DNA of 64,000 bases from contig NZ_LN648875.1 of NCBI RefSeq assembly GCF_000826185.2, positions 1,501,853 through 1,565,852 of the forward strand, given 5' to 3'. The notes below the pieces were generated by a model, which worked only from the letters and a program-made list of their open reading frames with translations, did not search any database and was not told the origin of the DNA. A program made the translations under genes and the position numbers. Position 1 is the stretch's first letter. The number at the start of each line of letters is the position of its first letter. Positions 40,778-49,740 of this stretch are shown one piece after another. This DNA comes from Microbacterium gorillae (GTDB taxonomy: Bacteria; Actinomycetota; Actinomycetes; Actinomycetales; Microbacteriaceae).

Positions 40778-41323
40778 ATGAGCTACGACATCGAAACCGT
40801 GCGCGGCACCTGGACCATCGACAAGGACCACTCCGTGATCGGCTTCTCGGCGACCCACGCGATGGTGACCAAGGTGCGCGGGACGTTCGACGACTTCGCC
40901 GGCACGGTGACCGTCAACGGCGCGGATGACGCCGATGTGAACGTGACGATCCAGACCGCGAGCATCGACACCCGCCAGGAGGGTCGCGACCAGCACCTGC
41001 GCTCGGCCGACTTCTTCGACGCGGACAACTTCCCGGAGATGACCTTCCGCTCCACCGGGATCCGGATCAAGGACGACGAGGAGTTCGTCCTCACCGGCGA
41101 CCTCACGATCAAGGACGTCACCAAGTCCGTCGACGTTCAGGTCGAAGTCGGTGGCGTGCAGACCGACGCCTACGGCAACCTTCGTGCCGGCTTCGAGGGT
41201 GGCGTCACCATCAGCCGCAAGGACTGGGGCCTGACCTGGAACGTCGGCCTGGAGGCCGGTGGCTTCCTCGTCTCGGACAAGATCAAGATCACGCTGGACG
41301 TCTCCCTCATCAAGGACGCCTGA
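40778..41323 (+). CDS. YceI family lipocalin-like protein
   Basis: 181-aa YceI beta-barrel that in other bacteria binds isoprenoid or amide lipids. Signatures: TWTIDKDHSVIGFSATHAM, DTRQEGRDQHLRSADFFDAD, FPEMTFRSTGI and ISRKDWGLTWN. No signal peptide, so cytoplasmic, as is common in actinobacteria. ATG has AAGGAGA 5 nt upstream and a leader of about 50 nt. A palindromic operator over its promoter suggests inducible expression. Confidence 0.92.
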   Translation: MSYDIETVRGTWTIDKDHSVIGFSATHAMVTKVRGTFDDFAGTVTVNGADDADVNVTIQTASIDTRQEGRDQHLRSADFFDADNFPEMTFRSTGIRIKDDEEFVLTGDLTIKDVTKSVDVQVEVGGVQTDAYGNLRAGFEGGVTISRKDWGLTWNVGLEAGGFLVSDKIKITLDVSLIKDA

Positions 41324-41327
41324 GCCG

Positions 41328-41445
41328 CTTGCTCTCACGTCCGGCAGGTCTCCCCGATCATTTCTGCCGGAACTGAGCACAAGCGCCGCATCGCTCCCAT
41401 CCGTGGCAGGAATTCCTCGCGAAACCTGCCGCGGGTGGGAGCGAT
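41328..41445. repeat. Double-hairpin intergenic repeat, copy 3
   Basis: 118 bp, from TTGCTCTCACGTCC to GGTGGGAGCGA. First hairpin TCCGGCAG/CTGCCGGA, second GGCAGG/CCTGCC with outer GCTCCCA...GTGGGAGC. It fills the gap between the convergent yceI and radical SAM genes. Confidence 0.75.
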
Positions 41446-41449
41446 CTTG

Positions 41450-42487
41450 TCAGAACAGCATCGCCGGCTGCGGTACCGGACGGGGGACCAGTGGAGCCGA
41501 CGCGCGCGGCCGCGGCGGGAGTTCGTCCTCGGCGCGGGCACGCAGGCCGTGGGCGGTCACGAGCGGCCGCATCCGCTTCGCCAGCCACTGGCGGTAGGCC
41601 TTCGGCGCGTACGTCGCCGCCCCCGGGAACAGCCCGCGGTACGACGAGACCAGCTCCGGGTGCTCGCGCTCCAGCCACGCGAAGAACCACGGTTTCACGC
41701 CGGCGCGCAGATGCAGGGGGCCCCAGATGACGCTGTGCGCCCCGGCCTCCTGGATTCGGGTGAGAGCGTCATCCAGACTCTCCAATGAGTCCGTCAGGTG
41801 CGGCAGGATCGGCATGAGGAACACCCGGACCCGGAACCCCGCCTCGGCCGCGGCGCGCACGGTCGCCAGGCGTGCCGCCGTCGAGGGCGTGCCCGGTTCG
41901 ATGGACTGCTGCAGACGGTCATCGAAGATCGCGATCGACATCGCCAGCTCCACATCGATGTGCTCGGCGGCGTCCCGGAGCAGCGGGAGATCGCGCCGCA
42001 GGAGCGTGCCCTTGGTGAGGATCGCAAGGGGTGTGCCGCTGGCGGCGAGCGCGTCGATGATGCCGGGCATCAGCCGATAGCGACCCTCTGCGCGCTGATA
42101 CGGATCGGTGTTCGTGCCGAGGGTGACCTGTTCGTGCTGCCAGGAGCCCTTGGCCAGTTCGCGGCGCAGGACGTCGGCGACGTTGAGCTTGACCACGACC
42201 TGCGAGTCGAAATCGCGCCCGCCGTCCAGGTCGAGGTAGGTGTGCGTGCCGCGTGCGAAGCAGTACACGCACGCGTGCGAGCACCCCCGATAGGGATTCA
42301 CGGTCCAGTCGAACGTCATTCGGGACCCCAGCGGAACGCGGTTGAGGGCGGAGCGCGCCATCACCTCGTGGAACGTGATGCCCGCGAACTCGGGCGTGGT
42401 GACCGATCGGACGAGTCCGTTCAGCTGTTCCATCCCCGGCAGCGCGGACTCGTCCGCGACGCCCAACTCCTGACCCTGCCACCGCAT
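41450..42487 (-). CDS. Rv2578c family radical SAM protein
   Basis: 345 aa with the [4Fe-4S] motif C-x3-C-x2-C at C69, C73, C76 (GCSHACVYCFARGTH). The start MRWQGQELGV and VNPYRG are typical of the Rv2578c/SplB-like family; GTNTDPYQRAEGRY, AILTKGTLLRRDLPLL and VFLMPILPHLTDS follow. Generates a 5'-deoxyadenosyl radical; substrate unknown, spore-photoproduct-lyase-like DNA repair has been suggested for relatives. Promoter -35 TTGACT (42517-42522) and TTCCAT (42494-42499), 17-bp spacing, 6 nt before the ATG. Confidence 0.9.
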   Translation of the reverse strand: MRWQGQELGVADESALPGMEQLNGLVRSVTTPEFAGITFHEVMARSALNRVPLGSRMTFDWTVNPYRGCSHACVYCFARGTHTYLDLDGGRDFDSQVVVKLNVADVLRRELAKGSWQHEQVTLGTNTDPYQRAEGRYRLMPGIIDALAASGTPLAILTKGTLLRRDLPLLRDAAEHIDVELAMSIAIFDDRLQQSIEPGTPSTAARLATVRAAAEAGFRVRVFLMPILPHLTDSLESLDDALTRIQEAGAHSVIWGPLHLRAGVKPWFFAWLEREHPELVSSYRGLFPGAATYAPKAYRQWLAKRMRPLVTAHGLRARAEDELPPRPRASAPLVPRPVPQPAMLF

Positions 42488-42545
42488 GAGTACATGGAAC
42501 AGAACTTCGACACTGAAGTCAACCCGGAATCGAAGAAGAATTCGA

Positions 42546-43481
42546 TCAGCTGCCGGCCGGAGCGACGACGATCTTCCCGCCGGGGTGTCCGGTCTCCAGC
42601 AGGGCGAAGGCCTCGGCGACCCGGTCGAGTCCGAAGACCGCGGCGACCGGGAACATCACCTCGCCGGACGCGATCGTCGCCGCGACCTCGACCAGGCGCG
42701 CCGTCGAGCGGGTCGCGGCGGCCGTGGTGCGGACGCCGAACTCCGCGGCCACGTCGTCATCGGCGAGGGTGACCACACGCTGCGGCGGGACCCCGAGCTC
42801 GGCCGCGGCATCGAGCGTCTCTCGACCGACCGAGTCGAAGACCGCCGTGAGGGGGCGCCCGGCGGCCGCGGTGACACGTTCGGCGAGCCCCGGGCCGTAC
42901 GCGACGGGAGTGATTCCTGCGTCGCGGACGCGTTCGGAATTGGCGCGCGACGTCGTGCCGATGACCTGGGCGCCGGCGCGCACGGCCCACTGCGACAGAA
43001 GGAAGCCGACGGTTCCACTGGCCGGAGAGACCAGCACGACGTCCTCCGCTGAGACCGGCACGGCGTCCCAGCAGGCTGCGGCCGCGAGCCCGGGTGTGGC
43101 CAGGGCGCCGGCGATCGAGAGGGGGAGTCCGGCCGGCACCGGAGCCACGGAACTCGTGCGGACCACGAGGCGCTCGCGCAACGTGTTCATCCCCCACCCG
43201 AAGACGGTGTCGCCGACGGTGACGGGCGTGCCGTCCGCATACGTCGCGTCCGGGCCGACGGCGGTGACGACGCCCGCGACGTCGGACCCGATGCCCCGGG
43301 GGAAGGGTGTCGTGCCAGGCACCCGGCCGGAGAGAACCTTGGCGTCGTACGGGTTGATGCCGACCGCGCGCACCTCCAGCAGGGCCCGCCCCTCGCCGGG
43401 CGTGGGCACAGGGACATCGGCGAGGCGGAGGACTTCGGGTCCACCGGTCTGGTCGTACTGCACTGCACGCTGATCCGCCAT
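42546..43481 (-). CDS. NADPH:quinone oxidoreductase-like (MDR family) enzyme
   Basis: 311-aa zinc-free medium-chain dehydrogenase. The GroES-like half has AVQYDQTGGPEVLRLADVPV and GINPYDAKVLSGRVPG; the Rossmann part has VLVSPASGTVGFLLSQWAVRAGAQVIGT and ends HPGGKIVVAP. Uses NADP(H) to reduce quinones or enones. ATG 43481 is chosen as GACGAT (43489-43494, minus strand) lies 7 nt upstream. Divergent from the peptidase gene. Confidence 0.88.
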   Translation of the reverse strand: MADQRAVQYDQTGGPEVLRLADVPVPTPGEGRALLEVRAVGINPYDAKVLSGRVPGTTPFPRGIGSDVAGVVTAVGPDATYADGTPVTVGDTVFGWGMNTLRERLVVRTSSVAPVPAGLPLSIAGALATPGLAAAACWDAVPVSAEDVVLVSPASGTVGFLLSQWAVRAGAQVIGTTSRANSERVRDAGITPVAYGPGLAERVTAAAGRPLTAVFDSVGRETLDAAAELGVPPQRVVTLADDDVAAEFGVRTTAAATRSTARLVEVAATIASGEVMFPVAAVFGLDRVAEAFALLETGHPGGKIVVAPAGS

Positions 43482-43547
43482 GCCCCCCATCGTCGCACCC
43501 GCGGACGGGGCGATGCACCACGCCGCCGATCGAGGGACAATGGAGCT

Positions 43548-44495
43548 ATGGACCTCCCGACGACTCTCGCGCGCCATCGTGCGCGTGCACCGCGTCGCGC
43601 GGTGATGTTCGGGACGATCGCCGTGCTCGCGGCAGCGCTGGCCGGACTCGCCGTCGGCGCGGCGGGTCGCTCATCGACTCCGGTGGCGGACGCGCCGGCG
43701 GTGATAACTCTGCCGCGTCCGGAGCCCGTGTCGGCGCTGCCGGTGCCGGAGGTGTCCGCAGCAGTTCAGACCACCCAGCCGTGCGACCTGCCGACGGTGA
43801 CCGAGGCCCTCGCGGCAGGCGATGGCGAAGGAGCGGTGGCCGCGGTCGGTGGTGGAGCGGCGTTCCGTGCGGCGCTGCTCGCCGATCGCCTGCCGTGCGT
43901 GTCGCTGTCCGACGAGAACGCGGTGTGGTTCGTGGTGAACAAGGCGCGGCCGTTCCCGCAGCTGGACTGGGCGCCGGGAGACCTGACGCCCGTCACGTCG
44001 TTGCCTGCGCTGAACTCGTCGGAGCTGCGGCGGAGCACCGCTGCGGCGCTGGATCGCATGGCCGACGGTGCGCGGGATGCCGGCGTGGGCGAGATCGCCC
44101 TGCTCAGCGGATACCGTTCGTTCCAGACGCAGGTCGCCAATCACGATGATCAGGTCGCCACGCAGGGCGACGCTGCGGATCAGTCGAGTGCGCGGGCGGG
44201 GTACAGCGAGCATCAGACCGGAATGACCGCGGACATCGTCGCGTGCAACGGTGGGTGCAGCACCATGGACGATTTCGGCGCGTCCGCACAGGGCCGGTGG
44301 GTGGCCGAACATGGCTGGGAGTACGGTTTCGTCATCCGGTACGAGGGTGCCGAGACGCCGGTCACGGGGTACGCGGGTGAACCGTGGCACGTGCGGTACA
44401 TCGGGGTGGATCTGGCGCGCGCCTATCACGATGGCGGTTTCCACACGCTCGAGGACTTCTTCGGTCTCCCGGCGGCGCCGGACTATCCCGGGTGA
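43548..44495 (+). CDS. D-alanyl-D-alanine carboxypeptidase, VanY/M15 family
   Basis: 315 aa. N-terminal anchor helix (AVMFGTIAVLAAALAGLAVG) places the enzyme outside the membrane. The M15B zinc peptidase motifs are intact: LSGYRSFQTQ, the SxHxxGxxxD motif in YSEHQTGMTADI (zinc His and Asp) and EPWHVRYIG (catalytic Glu and zinc His). It trims terminal D-Ala from peptidoglycan stems. ATG has GACAAT (43536-43541) 6 nt upstream. Monocistronic. Confidence 0.92.
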   Translation: MDLPTTLARHRARAPRRAVMFGTIAVLAAALAGLAVGAAGRSSTPVADAPAVITLPRPEPVSALPVPEVSAAVQTTQPCDLPTVTEALAAGDGEGAVAAVGGGAAFRAALLADRLPCVSLSDENAVWFVVNKARPFPQLDWAPGDLTPVTSLPALNSSELRRSTAAALDRMADGARDAGVGEIALLSGYRSFQTQVANHDDQVATQGDAADQSSARAGYSEHQTGMTADIVACNGGCSTMDDFGASAQGRWVAEHGWEYGFVIRYEGAETPVTGYAGEPWHVRYIGVDLARAYHDGGFHTLEDFFGLPAAPDYPG

Positions 44496-44540
44496 CCCAC
44501 CTGGAGCGACACCTGGAGCCTTCCCACAAACCTGGTACTA

Positions 44541-44567
44541 AGTTTCTTGGAAACTGACACCTAATCT
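44541..44567 (+). promoter_or_regulatory. Dyad operator and -10 upstream of the acyl-CoA dehydrogenase
   Basis: AGTTTC-TTG-GAAACT (44541-44555), perfect 6-bp arms, with a -10-like TAATCT at 44562-44567. Its position between -35 and -10 suits a repressor; the regulator is not in this window. Confidence 0.5.
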
Positions 44568-44660
44568 CACGAAGGTCTGTCGCCGCGAGTCGGGCGGTCG
44601 TAGGATCGCAAGCGTTGAGCGGGCGCGATCCGTCCGCCACCGTGAGCAGAAGGGACCGGC

Positions 44661-45818
44661 ATGGACCGGAAGATCTACGACGAGGACCACGAGGCGTTCC
44701 GCGATGTGGTCAAGGAGTTCGTGAAGCGCTACGGCACCAACGAGGCGCGCGAGAAGTGGGAGGCCGACGGTCAGGTCGATCGCGCCACCATGCGTGCGGC
44801 GGGAGACGCCGGCATCATCGGCCTGTCCGTGCCCGAGGAGTTCGGCGGCGCCGGCATGCTCCAGGACTACCGCTTCCGCTCGGTCGTGCTGGAGGAGACC
44901 ATCGGTGCGGGCCTCGGCTCGCTCGCCGGGGCGCTCGGCATCCAGGACGACCTGGCCGTGCCCTACATCGTGCACATGGGCACGCAGGAGCAGAAGCAGA
45001 AGTGGCTGCCCGGCATGGCGACCGGTGAGATCCTCGGCGCCCTGGCGATGACCGAGCCCGGGGCCGGTTCTGACCTCCGCGGCATCAAGACCACCGCGAA
45101 GAAGGTCGACGGCGGCTACATCGTCAACGGCGCGAAGACGTTCATCTCGTCCGGCGCGACGGCGGACATCGTCGTCACGTTCGTCAAGACGGGTGAGGGC
45201 AACCGTCCCGACGCGTTCAGCCTGCTGATCCTCGAGGACGGCATGGAGGGCTTCGACCACAGCAAGAAGCTGCAGAAGATGGGCTTCCACGGTTGGGACA
45301 CGGCGGAGATGTCCTTCACCGACGTTTTCGTCCCGGAGGAGAACCTCATCGGCGGCAAGGAGGGCCTCGGCTTCATCCAGCTCATGATGAACCTGCCCCT
45401 CGAGCGCCTCTCGATCGGTGTGGCTGCGGCCGCCGCCGGCGAAGCGGCCCTGAAGTGGACGCTGGAGTACACGAAGTCCCGTGAGGCCTTCGGCCAGCCG
45501 GTCGCCGACTTCCAGAACACGCGCTTCCGCCTCGCCGACATGGACACCACCGTCGACGTCATGTGGGCGTACGTCGACCGCGCGATGATGCTCTACAAGG
45601 ACGGCGAGCTGTCGGCCGAGGAGGCCGCGAAGGTCAAGTTCTGGGCCACCGATCGCGAGTGGGAACTCCTGGACACCGGCGTGCAGCTGCACGGTGGCTA
45701 CGGCTACATCACCGAGTACCCGATCGCACGCGCGTTCCTGGACGCCCGCGTGCACCGCATCTACGGCGGCACCAACGAGATCATGCGCGATCTCGTGAGC
45801 CGCAAGCTCGTCAAGTAA
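44661..45818 (+). CDS. Acyl-CoA dehydrogenase
   Basis: 385-aa FAD enzyme of fatty acid or amino acid catabolism. Signatures: LAMTEPGAGSDLRGIKTTA (flavin/substrate binding), FGQPVADFQNTRFRLADM, and the C-terminal LHGGYGYITEYPIARAFLDA and RIYGGTNEIMRDLVSR. Catalytic Glu region fits the short/medium-chain family. ATG has AGAAGGGA about 6 nt upstream. It could act with the 2-oxoacid dehydrogenase in branched-chain degradation, but the chain specificity cannot be read. Terminator at 45834. Confidence 0.93.
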   Translation: MDRKIYDEDHEAFRDVVKEFVKRYGTNEAREKWEADGQVDRATMRAAGDAGIIGLSVPEEFGGAGMLQDYRFRSVVLEETIGAGLGSLAGALGIQDDLAVPYIVHMGTQEQKQKWLPGMATGEILGALAMTEPGAGSDLRGIKTTAKKVDGGYIVNGAKTFISSGATADIVVTFVKTGEGNRPDAFSLLILEDGMEGFDHSKKLQKMGFHGWDTAEMSFTDVFVPEENLIGGKEGLGFIQLMMNLPLERLSIGVAAAAAGEAALKWTLEYTKSREAFGQPVADFQNTRFRLADMDTTVDVMWAYVDRAMMLYKDGELSAEEAAKVKFWATDREWELLDTGVQLHGGYGYITEYPIARAFLDARVHRIYGGTNEIMRDLVSRKLVK

Positions 45819-45833
45819 CGGACAGCGCGACGG

Positions 45834-45860
45834 CGGCCCGGGAGCGACGCTCCCGGGCCG
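45834..45860 (+). terminator. Acyl-CoA dehydrogenase terminator hairpin
   Basis: CGGCCCGGGAGC (45834-45845) pairs perfectly with GCTCCCGGGCCG (45849-45860) over a 3-nt loop, followed by TT. Confidence 0.8.
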
Positions 45861-45895
45861 TTCCGCATGTCCGGGGCCGGGTCTACCGTGACGGC

Positions 45896-46267
45896 ATGGA
45901 CGCGAGGACGGTGCTGCGCACGCTCATGGAGCGGATCGACGAGCGGCGGTGGGATGAGCTCGAACCGCTGCTGCACCAGGACCTTCGGGTCACTCTCGTG
46001 CACACCGGTGAGGTCTACGACCGTGTCGGCGGGATCCGGCTGAACGCCGAATACCCGGGCTTCGACCGGTTGCGCATCGAGGAACTGACCGGCGATGAGA
46101 AGACCGCGGCCTGTCGATCGCACGTCACCGGGCGGGACGGCGACGCGTTGCTGCAGTTCGGATGCGCGAGCTTCGCCACGGTTGAGGGCGGACGCATCCG
46201 TGAGCTGACCGAGGTGTGGACCGATATCGGGCAGGTCCCCCCGCCGGGAACGCGGCCGGAGTCGTGA
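45896..46267 (+). CDS. SnoaL/NTF2-like protein
   Basis: 123-aa cone-shaped NTF2/SnoaL fold protein: MERIDERRWDELEPLLHQDL, VGGIRLNAEYPGFDRL, and EGGRIRELTEVWTDIGQ are typical. Such proteins are small-molecule isomerases, hydrolases or just binding proteins. ATG 45896 has TACCGT (45884-45889) 6 nt upstream. Function unknown. Confidence 0.78.
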   Translation: MDARTVLRTLMERIDERRWDELEPLLHQDLRVTLVHTGEVYDRVGGIRLNAEYPGFDRLRIEELTGDEKTAACRSHVTGRDGDALLQFGCASFATVEGGRIRELTEVWTDIGQVPPPGTRPES

Positions 46268-46299
46268 CGGCGGGAGGTGGGAGTGGGGATGATGGAGGA

Positions 46300-47169
46300 A
46301 TGACCACTTCCACGCACGAACCTGCTGAGCTGCCGACGCTGGCGGTGACCGGTTCCACGGGCAACGTGGGCGGCGCGGTCGCGCGACTGCTCGCGGACGC
46401 CGGGGTGCCCCAGCGTCTCCTGACTCGCGACCCGGCGCGTGCGCCCCAACTCCCCGGCGCCGTCCCGGTCCTCAGTCGATACGCCGACGACGCCGAGACG
46501 CGGGCATCGCTCGCGGGTGTTCGCACGCTGTTCCTGGTGTCCGGCACCGAGAGCCTCGAGCGCCTCGAACAGCACCGTGCGATCATCGATGCGGCTGCCG
46601 CGGCCGGGGTAGCGCACGTCGTGTACACCTCGTTCTACGGGGCCGCGCCGGATGCCACATTCACGTTCGCGCGGGACCACTGGCACACCGAGCAGTACCT
46701 GCTCCGTTCCGGAATGGCGACGACCTTCCTGCGCGATGACTTCTACCTCGACGTGCTGCCGCACTTCGTCGGGGAGGACGGCGCCCTGCGCGGTCCGGCC
46801 GGCGACGGCCGCGTGGCGGCGGTGGCCCGGGCGGACGTGGCCCGGGTCGCCGCGACCGTTCTGCAGGACCCGGCCGCTCACGCGGGGCGGACGTACGACC
46901 TCACCGGCCCGCAGGCACTCACGCTGACCGAGGTCGCGGCGATCATCACGGAGGTGACCGGACGCGAGGTCCGGTTCGTGAACGAGACGACGGAGGAGGC
47001 GTACGCCTCGCGCGCGGGATACGGCGCCCCGGACTGGCAGGTGGACGCGTGGGTGTCGACGTACACCGCCATCCGCTCCGGGGAGCTGCAGCCCGCGACG
47101 GACGACGTGCGCGCGGTCACCGGTCGTCCCCCGATCAGCCTCGCCGAGCTGCTGCGCGCCGATGTCTGA
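46300..47169 (+). CDS. NmrA-like NAD(P)H-binding protein
   Basis: 289-aa atypical short-chain dehydrogenase of the NmrA/QOR2 group. The nucleotide-binding Gly motif is VTGSTGNVGGAVARLL near the N-terminus, followed by LLTRDPARAP and VVYTSFYGAAPDATFTFARDH. These proteins act as redox sensors or quinone reductases. ATG 46300 has GATGAT (46288-46293) 6 nt upstream. Its 3' end overlaps the next gene by 8 bp. Confidence 0.88.
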   Translation: MTTSTHEPAELPTLAVTGSTGNVGGAVARLLADAGVPQRLLTRDPARAPQLPGAVPVLSRYADDAETRASLAGVRTLFLVSGTESLERLEQHRAIIDAAAAAGVAHVVYTSFYGAAPDATFTFARDHWHTEQYLLRSGMATTFLRDDFYLDVLPHFVGEDGALRGPAGDGRVAAVARADVARVAATVLQDPAAHAGRTYDLTGPQALTLTEVAAIITEVTGREVRFVNETTEEAYASRAGYGAPDWQVDAWVSTYTAIRSGELQPATDDVRAVTGRPPISLAELLRADV

Positions 47170-47785
47170 GGGCCTCAGCGCCGAGGACGTCGAGTTCTTC
47201 CGCGTCTACGGGGCGTGGGCGCCGCGGACGCCGTCGGATGCGGCCGCGCTGATGGCGGGCTACGACGGCCTGTGGTGGATCGCGGGCGGCTGGGCGATCG
47301 ACGTGCTCACGGGTGGGCACCGATCGCACCACGACATCGACCTCGGCGTCCTGCGTCACGATCTGCCGGCGTTGCGCACCCATCTGTCCGGGACCCTGGA
47401 CATCTGGGCGGCGTTCAGCGGTGCGCTCAAGCCGCTGATCACCGGTGCCACCCTTCCGCCGGACACCGGCAATCTTTGGCTGCGTCGAGATGCGACCTCG
47501 CTGTGGGAGTACGACGTCCTGCTCTCGCCGGGGGATGAGCGCACCTGGGTCTACAAGCGCGACCCGACGCTGACGATGCCCATGTCCGATGCGATCGTCG
47601 TGCACGACGGAGTGCGATACCTGCGCGCGGAGATCCAGTTGCTGTACAAGGCTCGCGCGGGGCGGGCCCAGGACGAGGCGGACTTCGTCGCCGCGCTGCC
47701 ACTGCTGTCTCCGGCGTCACGAGGGTGGTTGACGGAGGCCTTGGAGCGCACGGAGCCGGGGCATCCGTGGCTCGCGCGGCTCTGA
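47162..47785 (+). CDS. Nucleotidyltransferase-fold protein (aminoglycoside adenylyltransferase-like)
   Basis: 207 aa. The motif WWIAGGWAIDVLTGGHRSHH followed by DIDLGV matches the GG...DxD active-site pattern of ANT(2'')-like/DUF4111-type nucleotidyltransferases (Asp at the DID positions). The C-terminal half has EIQLLYKARAGRAQDEADF, typical of the family. Chemical substrate unknown; it need not be a resistance enzyme. ATG overlaps the NmrA-like gene by 8 bp, so the two are translationally coupled. Confidence 0.8.
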   Translation: MSEGLSAEDVEFFRVYGAWAPRTPSDAAALMAGYDGLWWIAGGWAIDVLTGGHRSHHDIDLGVLRHDLPALRTHLSGTLDIWAAFSGALKPLITGATLPPDTGNLWLRRDATSLWEYDVLLSPGDERTWVYKRDPTLTMPMSDAIVVHDGVRYLRAEIQLLYKARAGRAQDEADFVAALPLLSPASRGWLTEALERTEPGHPWLARL

Positions 47786-48142
47786 GGCCGGTTGTCGCGG
47801 GGGCGCCGGTGCGGGACTTGAATGTCGAAGATTTATTCGATTGATTCGTGGATGATCGGCTCGCGTTTCGAGGGTGGTCCGGTTTAATACGCTGGGGAGG
47901 GTGGAGTCCGCGGGGTGGTTTGGATTCCGACAGCGGCTCACGTTTACGGTTGCGATTCCGCGGAACGGTGTCGGGTCGTTGTGTTGACGTGTGGCGTGAG
48001 CTGGCGGCGCGGAGTGGCTTTGGGTGAGGGGTGGCTGGGGCTGTGAGGGGTCGGGTGTCGGGTGTGCGTAGTGTCGACGAGATACTACGGAAAACGCACT
48101 GAGTCTCGTAACTATGTTCCCCTGTGGTGGGAGAATGGGGGC
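47786..48142. other. 357-bp gap without a gene, less GC-rich than its surroundings
   Basis: No reading frame with coding character on either strand. It contains AT-leaning stretches (about 47820-47850), a -10-like TAATAC near 47886 and an inverted ACGAGA/TCTCGT pair (about 48075-48110) just before the DUF222 gene promoter. No tRNA, integrase site or insertion sequence end is visible. Confidence 0.5.
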
Positions 48143-49564
48143 ATGACATCAGAGACAGGCACCCCGGGGCGGGGCTCGGACGCGCGGTTGCGGGTCCTGG
48201 TCGCGGACGTCGTGCGGGTTCGGGCGGAGATCGCCCGGTTGCAGGCGCGGGACGCGTCCCAGTGCGCCGCGGTGCTGGATGTCGCGCAGGCGCGGGCCGA
48301 GGGGGCCGGCGGGTCGGGGCGGGAACATGACCTCACCGTCCGGGACGTGTCCGCCGAGCTCGGCACCGCCCTGCGGGTCAGTGACCGGGTCATCCAAAGC
48401 CAGCTGTCGGACGCGTTCACCCTGGTGCACCGGTTCCCCCTCACCCACGCGGCTCTCGCGGGCGGGCGGATCAGTCTGGCTCATGCCCGGGCCATCATCG
48501 AGGCGGGGTGTCCGATCGAGGACGAAGCCCGGCGGGGACGGTTCGAGGCCTCCTCGGTGACGATTGCGGAACACGAGTCGGCGGGACGGTTGCGGCGCCG
48601 GATCGCGATGACCGCGGACGCCGCCCGCACCGACAGCATCGACGAACGCCACCAGGCCGCCCGTGCGGCCCGGTGTGTGGAAGTGCGGGACGGGGAGGAC
48701 GGGATGAGCGATCTGTACGCCCACCTACCCACCGTGGAAGCCCACGGCATCGCCGACCGCTTGCACGCCACCGCCCGCCGCATCAAAAACCGCCGCAAGA
48801 CCGGTGGTCGCGAGGCCACCGCCACCGTGACCGTCGCCCCTGACGGCACGGACAGCGGTGACGGCACGGACAGTGGTGACGGCACGGACAGGAACCTCGA
48901 GCGCGATGAGCGGACGTTGGCGCAGATCCAAGCCGACGTGTTCGCCGACCTCCTGCTGACCGCCGACCCCACCGCCGCCGGCGACGGGCTCACCGGCATC
49001 CGCGCGCACGTGCAGGTGAATATCCCCGTCAGCATCCTCACCACCACCAGCACCGCCACCGGGACCGGGGCCGGGACTGGGGCAGAGGGTGGGGGTTCTC
49101 CTCCCACGGGTGGTCTTCCTGGTGTGGCGGAGTTGGTCGGGCACGGCCCGATCGACACCGACACAGCCCGTGCCCTGGCGGGGAATGCTCCCGGATGGGA
49201 CCGGTTGTTCGTGAACCCGACGACGGGGCATGTGTTGGAGATCGACCGGTATCAGCCCTCCGCCGACCAACGACGGATCCTGCGGGTTCGGGACGAGCAC
49301 TGCCGATTCCCCGGATGCCGGTACCCCGCCACCCGCTCGGACGCTGACCACACCATCGACGCCGCGCTCGGTGGGCCGACGGCGATCAGCAACCTCGGCC
49401 ACTTCTGCCGTAGACACCACACGCTCAAGCACCATACGAGGTGGAAGGCCGACAACCTCCCCGGCGGTCTCATCCGCTGGACCAGCCCCCTCGGCGTCAC
49501 CTACATCGACAAACCACCCCGCACCGTCGTCTTCACCACCCCCGAGGGCCCATGCCCCTTCTGA
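48143..49564 (+). CDS. DUF222 / HNH endonuclease domain protein
   Basis: 473 aa, of the DUF222-HNH family that is abundant in actinobacteria and includes the mycobacterial 13E12 repeat proteins. The N-terminal DUF222 half is helical (LTHAALAGGRISLAHARAI). A low-complexity region holds DGTDSG repeats (about 235-250) and a Thr/Gly-rich linker. The HNH nuclease is at the C-terminus: DEHCRFPGCRYPATRSDADH, then NLGHFCRRHHTLKHH with the zinc or metal ligands intact. ATG 48143 has GAGAAT (48131-48136) 6 nt upstream. Role, DNA mobility or defence, is not settled. Confidence 0.88.
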   Translation: MTSETGTPGRGSDARLRVLVADVVRVRAEIARLQARDASQCAAVLDVAQARAEGAGGSGREHDLTVRDVSAELGTALRVSDRVIQSQLSDAFTLVHRFPLTHAALAGGRISLAHARAIIEAGCPIEDEARRGRFEASSVTIAEHESAGRLRRRIAMTADAARTDSIDERHQAARAARCVEVRDGEDGMSDLYAHLPTVEAHGIADRLHATARRIKNRRKTGGREATATVTVAPDGTDSGDGTDSGDGTDRNLERDERTLAQIQADVFADLLLTADPTAAGDGLTGIRAHVQVNIPVSILTTTSTATGTGAGTGAEGGGSPPTGGLPGVAELVGHGPIDTDTARALAGNAPGWDRLFVNPTTGHVLEIDRYQPSADQRRILRVRDEHCRFPGCRYPATRSDADHTIDAALGGPTAISNLGHFCRRHHTLKHHTRWKADNLPGGLIRWTSPLGVTYIDKPPRTVVFTTPEGPCPF

Positions 49565-49740
49565 CCCATGACACCGTCGTCGATCTGCCTGTGGGTCACC
49601 CGTCCCTCCCGCCTGTCCTTTGCGCCTCGCGCCGGAAGGCGACCGAAGTGTCCGTGTCATCTCACGTGGGCTCGTCCGCGACGAGAGCGCCTGCATCGTC
49701 ACCGTGGCGTCCGGGCAGAGGCACTCTGCTCAATGACCGA

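Noticed and set aside
42490..42522. LexA/SOS-like dyad before the radical SAM gene
   Set aside because: The ACTTC/GAAGT pair does not match the actinobacterial SOS box (CGAAC-N4-GTTCG); the region is explained by a -35/-10 promoter.
47786..48142. Attachment site or mobile-element end before the DUF222/HNH gene
   Set aside because: No integrase, transposase, tRNA or matching direct repeats were seen on either side of the gene.
49565..49740. Possible small gene between the DUF222/HNH and DUF4232 genes
   Set aside because: Frames here are short, Arg/Pro-rich and lack a start with a ribosome-binding site or -10 hexamer.
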